Notes under the pieces: generated by a model | What the model saw: only the letters and a program-made list of their open reading frames with translations | Told to the model about the DNA's origin: nothing | Databases searched by the model: none | Translations under genes and position numbers: made by a program | Source: Bacteroidales bacterium UBA3816 | GTDB taxonomy: Bacteria > Bacteroidota > Bacteroidia > Bacteroidales > P3 | Assembly: GCA_002368955.1 (NCBI GenBank) | Contig: DFDY01000185.1 | Location: forward strand, 1-44,711 | Length of the DNA stretch: 44,711 nt | Direction of reading: 5' to 3' | In this document: one piece after another, positions 40,800 through 44,711 of the stretch | Numbering within the stretch: position 1 is the stretch's first letter | How the letters are laid out: each line of letters starts with the position of its first letter

Positions 40800-41822
40800 A
40801 TGAATAATGTTTTAGTATATTGCGAACTGACAGAGTCTAACCACATCGCCGACATCAGTCTCGAACTCTGCACCAAGGGTCGCCATTTGGCCACTGAGAT
40901 GAATGGTCGTCTGCAGGCTGTGGTGGCTGGCAGCAACATTCAAGGTGTGGCCGCAGAACTCTATCCCTATGGTGTCGACGAGGTCTTCATTGCCGACGAC
41001 CCCCGCCTGTCGCCCTATCGCACCCTTCCGCACTTTGCGGTAGTTTTAAAAGTAATCCAGGAGCAGCAACCCAACGTGGTGCTCTTTGGTGCCACCACTG
41101 TGGGCCGCGACCTTGCTCCCCGCGTGGCCTCCCGCCTGCGTTGCGGCCTCACCGCCGACTGCACCGCCCTCGAACTCGGCGACCATACCGATGCCAAGAC
41201 CGGCAAAGAGTATAAATGCACCCTCCACCAGATTCGTCCCGCCTTTGGCGGCAACATCATTGCCACCATCGTTTCGCCCGAGGTAGAGCCCCATATGGCC
41301 ACCGTGCGCGAAGGCGTGATGCGCAAAGAGGTCTTTCAACCCGACTACAAAGGCACTGCCACCAAGGTTGATATCAGCAATGACCTGGAACAGGCCGACA
41401 AGGCTGTCACCATCATTCGCCGCGAGATTGTCAAGAAGGACATCAATATCAAGGGAGCCTCCATTATCGTAGCCGGTGGCTACGGCATGGGCAGCCGTGA
41501 GAACTTCAAGATGCTGCACGACCTTGCACGCCTCATTGGTGGCGAAGTGGGCGGCACCCGTGCTGCTTGCGATGCAGGCTTCACCGAGCCCGAACGTCAG
41601 ATCGGTCAGACCGGTGTCACCGTGCGTCCGCGTCTCTATATCGCCTGCGGCATCTCTGGTGCAGTCCAGCACCGTGCCGGCATGGACCAGTCCTCAAAAA
41701 TTATCTCTATCAACACCGACCCCAACGCTCCTATCAACGCCATTGCCGACTACACAATCATCGGTGATGTGTGCACCGTGGTGCCTATGCTGATGGAATG
41801 TTATTCAAATAACCTGAAGTAA
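40800..41822 (+). CDS. etfA: Electron transfer flavoprotein, alpha subunit
   Basis: This is a 340-residue cytoplasmic partner of EtfB. The N-terminal domain has VLVYCELTESNHIADISLEL. The C-terminal FAD domain carries the signature LYIACGISGAVQHRAGM, followed by SSKIISINTDPNAPI and ADYTIIGD. The stop is one base before the acyl-CoA dehydrogenase ATG, so the two are coupled. Confidence 0.95.
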   Translation: MNNVLVYCELTESNHIADISLELCTKGRHLATEMNGRLQAVVAGSNIQGVAAELYPYGVDEVFIADDPRLSPYRTLPHFAVVLKVIQEQQPNVVLFGATTVGRDLAPRVASRLRCGLTADCTALELGDHTDAKTGKEYKCTLHQIRPAFGGNIIATIVSPEVEPHMATVREGVMRKEVFQPDYKGTATKVDISNDLEQADKAVTIIRREIVKKDINIKGASIIVAGGYGMGSRENFKMLHDLARLIGGEVGGTRAACDAGFTEPERQIGQTGVTVRPRLYIACGISGAVQHRAGMDQSSKIISINTDPNAPINAIADYTIIGDVCTVVPMLMECYSNNLK

Positions 41823-41823
41823 T

Positions 41824-43404
41824 ATGAATTTTTATAACGACAACCCCAGTCTTTCTTTCTATCTTCATCATCCCGAGATGGCTCACGTCGCTGAGGTTCG
41901 TGAGTCGGGATTTGCCAACGCCGCCGAAGGCGGTCCTGCCGATGCTGAAACCGCCATCCGTCAGTACGACATGGTGCTCAACCTCTTGGGCAACATCTCC
42001 GGCGACGTCATCGCTCCCAATGCAGCCGATGTCGACATTGAGGGTCCCCATTTGGTGGACGGACATGTCGAGTATGCTGCCGGCACCAAGCAGAACCTTC
42101 ATGCCCTCGTGCAGTCGGGTCTTTTCGGCCTCACACTGCCGCGCAAGTATAACGGATTGAACATGCCCCGTGTGGTCGCCGTCATGGCTGCCGAGATGAT
42201 TGCACGCGCCGATGTGGGTTTTGCCACTATCTGGGGCCTGCAGGATTGCGCCGACACCATCAACGAGTTTGCCTCTGAGGAGTTGAAGGACAAATACCTC
42301 CCCCGCATCTATGAGGGCGCTACCTGCTCCATGGACCTCACCGAGCCCGATGCTGGTTCCGACCTCCAGTCGGTCCGTCTCAAAGCCACTTTCGACGAAG
42401 CCAACAACTGCTGGCGCCTCAACGGTGTGAAACGCTTCATCACCAACGGCGATGCCGACATCCATCTGGTTCTCGCCCGCAGCGAAGAGGGCACCACCGA
42501 TGGCCGCGGCCTTTCCTACTTTGTTTTTGACCGTGCCGACGGCGGCATGACCGTTCGTCGCATCGAGAACAAGATGGGCATCAAAGGCTCGCCCACCTGC
42601 GAGCTCGTCTTCCGCAATGCCCCCGCCCAGTTGGTCGGCCAACGCCGCTTGGGACTTATCAAATATGTCATGTCGCTCATGAACGGTGCCCGTCTGGGCG
42701 TGGCCGCACAGTCCATCGGACTCTGCGAAGCAGCCCTCCGCGAGGCCGAGGTCTATGCCGACTCTCGTGAGCAGTTTGGCCATACCATTGGTCAGTTCGT
42801 CGCCGTTCAGGACCTTTTGAAGGCTATCCGCGCCCGTGTCGACGGTGCCCGCACGCTGATGTATGAAACTGCTCGTTGGGTCGACCTTACCAGCACTGGC
42901 AAGCAGGCCGCCCGCACTGCCGATATCCTCACCCCGTTGGTGAAGATGACTGCCTCCGAATTTGCCAACCAGTGCGCCTACGACTGTATTCAGGTCCACG
43001 GTGGTTCCGGCTTCATGAAGGAATATCCCTGCGAACGTCTCTATCGCGATGCCCGCATCCTTACCATCTATGAGGGCACCAGTCAGCTGCAGGTGGTTGC
43101 CGCCATCAAAGGTATTGCCAGCGGTGCCTACGTCAAACTCATCGCCGACTACGACGCCCAAGTGGCACCCATGGCCACCGAAGGCGAGATGGCTGAATGT
43201 CTGGCCAAGTTGCGTGAGCGCAGCCGTCAATACGAAGAACTCCATGCCAAGGCTACTGCCAACGGCACCACCGACCCGCTCTTCGACCATATGGCCCGCA
43301 AACTCACCGAGCACATCGCCACCACCATCATGGGCTATCTGCTGCTCCTCGATGCCGCTCGCGAACCCCGCTATCTTGAATCACTCAAATGGTTCCTTGA
43401 ATAG
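41824..43404 (+). CDS. Acyl-CoA dehydrogenase family protein, with Etf
   Basis: This FAD enzyme interconverts acyl-CoA and enoyl-CoA. The 526-residue protein is longer than the usual 380. The core has SMDLTEPDAGSDLQSV, NGVKRFITNGD, the signature VHGGSGFMKEYPCERLYRDARI (partly quoted) and the catalytic Glu417 in TIYEGTSQLQ, a position seen in short/medium chain enzymes. An N-terminal extension (about 1-60) and a C-terminal region (about 435-526) enlarge it, as in the type found with EtfAB in Bacteroidales and other anaerobes. With Etf it can work as the final reductive step of a butyryl-like pathway or in the oxidative direction. It is the last gene of the cluster and is followed by a hairpin. 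Confidence 0.92.
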   Translation: MNFYNDNPSLSFYLHHPEMAHVAEVRESGFANAAEGGPADAETAIRQYDMVLNLLGNISGDVIAPNAADVDIEGPHLVDGHVEYAAGTKQNLHALVQSGLFGLTLPRKYNGLNMPRVVAVMAAEMIARADVGFATIWGLQDCADTINEFASEELKDKYLPRIYEGATCSMDLTEPDAGSDLQSVRLKATFDEANNCWRLNGVKRFITNGDADIHLVLARSEEGTTDGRGLSYFVFDRADGGMTVRRIENKMGIKGSPTCELVFRNAPAQLVGQRRLGLIKYVMSLMNGARLGVAAQSIGLCEAALREAEVYADSREQFGHTIGQFVAVQDLLKAIRARVDGARTLMYETARWVDLTSTGKQAARTADILTPLVKMTASEFANQCAYDCIQVHGGSGFMKEYPCERLYRDARILTIYEGTSQLQVVAAIKGIASGAYVKLIADYDAQVAPMATEGEMAECLAKLRERSRQYEELHAKATANGTTDPLFDHMARKLTEHIATTIMGYLLLLDAAREPRYLESLKWFLE

Positions 43405-43434
43405 GCTTTACTACACGATATTTATATCATTTCC

Positions 43435-43469
43435 AAAGGGTGTTTCGGTTTTTTCCGGGAACACCCTTT
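43435..43469 (+). terminator. Terminator of the fab-etf-acyl-CoA dehydrogenase cluster
   Basis: AAAGGGTGTT plus CGG (43435-43448) pairs with CCG and AACACCCTTT (43455-43469), with a TTTTTT loop, 30 bases after the stop. The downstream T-run is short (TTTT after AC), so termination is probable but not strong. Confidence 0.65.
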
Positions 43470-43567
43470 ACTTTTCCCCCTGTTTTTTTCTCTGGGAGTG
43501 CAATTTTTATCCTCTAATAGCGTTACAGTAAACGTAAATATACGTATCAATTAAAACAATTATTGTC

Positions 43568-44215
43568 ATGAAAAAGATTTTATCCGTTTTCACCCTCATG
43601 GCCGCATTGGTTGCTTTCAATGCCGCAAATGCGCAGGGCAGCATCCATGCTGGCTATGTGCAGAACAATCTAATCTCAACCTACACCGTACCCGTGGTCA
43701 ACACCACTGTTTACGACACCCTCACCCGTCCGGGTGTCTATGCCGGATTCAACTACAACATCCCCTTCGGCAGTAGCAACTTTGGCGTTACATTTGGTGC
43801 CAATGTGGAGTACTTCGCTAAGAGCGACTCCAACGCCCTCTACAAGCGCAAATTCCAACAGCTTGACTTGGTCGTACCTGTCTATCTGAACTATGCCATA
43901 CCCTTTGGCAGCAACAGCACCTTCACCCTCTTTGCCGGTCCGACGCTGGGCTTGGGTCTCATCAACAAGAGCACCTATACTGGAAAGCTAACCGGCACCG
44001 TTACGGAGTACAACTATTTCGACACCCAAGATGCCACGGAAGAAGCATACTATCGCGAGCGCTTCACCTGGGCCCTCACTGGGGGCGTGCGCCTCAACTT
44101 TGGCGGTTTCGGCATCCATGCAGGCTACACCTATGGCATGAGTGACAACTTCTCCAGTGCCAGCACCAAAGGCACCAGCAAGCGCATCTTTGTGGGTGCC
44201 AACATCAACTTCTAG
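43568..44215 (+). CDS. Outer-membrane beta-barrel protein
   Basis: This is a 215-residue protein with signal peptide (MKKILSVFTLMAALVAFNAA, then NAQ). The mature part alternates polar and hydrophobic residues in about eight strands, such as SIHAGYVQNNL, GVYAGFNYNIPFG, FTLFAGPTLGLG, FGIHAGYTYG and the end RIFVGANINF. It closes with the aromatic C-terminus common in outer-membrane barrels. It may be a porin or a surface-adhesin barrel. No ligand can be given. It is isolated, with a terminator on the left and a hairpin on the right. Confidence 0.78.
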   Translation: MKKILSVFTLMAALVAFNAANAQGSIHAGYVQNNLISTYTVPVVNTTVYDTLTRPGVYAGFNYNIPFGSSNFGVTFGANVEYFAKSDSNALYKRKFQQLDLVVPVYLNYAIPFGSNSTFTLFAGPTLGLGLINKSTYTGKLTGTVTEYNYFDTQDATEEAYYRERFTWALTGGVRLNFGGFGIHAGYTYGMSDNFSSASTKGTSKRIFVGANINF

Positions 44216-44245
44216 GACAAATCATATTATTCAAGAAAAAAATGA

Positions 44246-44273
44246 GGAGGGACAGCCTATGGCCAGTCCCTCC
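44246..44273 (+). terminator. Hairpin after the barrel protein
   Basis: GGAGGGAC (44246-44253) pairs with GTCCCTCC (44266-44273). In the plus direction no T-run follows; an A-run precedes it, so on the minus strand it would have a T-run. It lies 30 bases after the stop and probably marks the transcript end. Confidence 0.55.
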
Positions 44274-44506
44274 TTCATAATGAACAATAATTACAACTAA
44301 AATCAATTGCTTCTAATTAACGGCATAAATACATATTTATTGCCTTTATTTTTTTTAGTGCATCTTTGCTTCAGTTCCCAGAGAATCAAGGCAGCAATCT
44401 AATCACGTTCATCCCCCACTATCCATCATCTGTATTTATCATTCAAACGCTTGGCCAACGCCATCAATAAAACCATTTAGCATTCCTTATTAGCGAGAGT
44501 GTAAAA

Positions 44507-44537
44507 CAAGAGGGACAACTCACATTGCCCCTCCTTG
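44507..44537. other. Second hairpin in the terminal non-coding region
   Basis: CAAGAGGGACAA (44507-44518) pairs imperfectly with TTGCCCCTCCTTG (44525-44537). It shares the GAGGGACA motif with the hairpin at 44246-44273, which suggests a dispersed sequence. Confidence 0.4.
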
Positions 44538-44540
44538 ATT

Positions 44541-44711
44541 TACTTATGGGGACTTCTATAAATCACCCAGAAGGGGTGAGACTATTAATAACACGGTACA
44601 AGCCGAAGGCGCAGTGCCGTGATACTCAGACGTCAGTAAACTGCGTCCCGACGGGACGCGACAATGGAAACAAATAAATAGAACACACCAATTGAGAGTT
44701 GAGAATTGAGA
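44541..44711. repeat. Palindrome-rich intergenic repeat at the right edge
   Basis: It contains an 8-base perfect inverted repeat around one central base (GCGTCCCG-A-CGGGACGC, 44643-44659) and a hairpin CACGGTAC/GTGCCGTG (44592-44599 with 44614-44621). It ends in the tandem-like ATTGAGAG/TTGAGA/ATTGAGA (44691-44711). No gene is seen from 44216 to 44711. Such palindromic blocks are common between genes in Bacteroidales and often repeated along the chromosome; that is recall and not tested here. Confidence 0.5.

Noticed and set aside
41785..43314. Long minus-strand frame (509 codons) antisense to the acyl-CoA dehydrogenase
   Set aside because: Same cause, codon bias of the true gene. The sense frame has complete family motifs.
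1..44711. CRISPR array, tRNA or rRNA genes
   Set aside because: No regularly spaced repeats and no cloverleaf or rRNA-like sequence was noticed on either strand by eye; a tRNAscan or Infernal run would be decisive.

Overview
The window comes from a member of the Bacteroidota, most likely order Bacteroidales. Four things support this: a type IX secretion C-terminal sorting domain on a 1030-residue secreted protein, a complete moxR-batABCDE operon, the near absence of Shine-Dalgarno sites, and at least twelve copies of the Bacteroidota -7 promoter box (TAnnTTTG) just upstream of genes. No rRNA, tRNA, CRISPR array or phage was seen. The left edge cuts through an IS982-family insertion sequence. 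Family and genus cannot be fixed from the sequence alone.

Layout. 1-722: truncated IS982 element. 746-3651 (minus): hydE, translationally coupled behind a GH20 hexosaminidase-like lipoprotein whose catalytic Asp-Glu pair reads Glu-Asp. 3769-5271 (plus): polysaccharide flippase. 5283-6962 (minus): a compact operon with three small lipoproteins sharing one cysteine pattern and a MauE/DoxX-thioredoxin fusion membrane protein. 7005-10075: O-methyltransferase and FtsK translocase. 10229-15762 (minus): a periplasmic protein, a macro-like protein, a caspase-family protease, a membrane protein, a DUF1295 protein and a helical-repeat protein. 15904-16587 (plus): an orphan gene behind a leader that can fold into one five-stem rod covering the start codon. 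16665-26799 (minus): rseC, a WG-repeat protein, then the eight-gene bat/moxR operon. 27003-31479 (plus): the T9SS substrate and tyrS, each with a strong terminator. 31820-36175: a PepSY-like protein, TrmH, two glycosyltransferases served by overlapping divergent promoters, and a membrane LytTR regulator. 36373-43404 (plus): fabH-fabF-fabZ-fabG-etfB-etfA-acyl-CoA dehydrogenase. 43568-44215: outer-membrane barrel protein. 44216-44711: non-coding, hairpin-rich repeat DNA.

How the genes work together. The bat operon encodes an AAA+ ATPase with von Willebrand A and TPR partners that act at the envelope. The fab-etf-acd series contains enzymes for condensation, ketoreduction, dehydration and a flavin-dependent double-bond reduction in one unidirectional cluster, without an acyl carrier protein. 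The lipoprotein/DoxX-thioredoxin operon looks like a self-contained envelope thiol-redox module. That operon and the structured leader at 15946-16103 are the best candidates for undescribed biology here.
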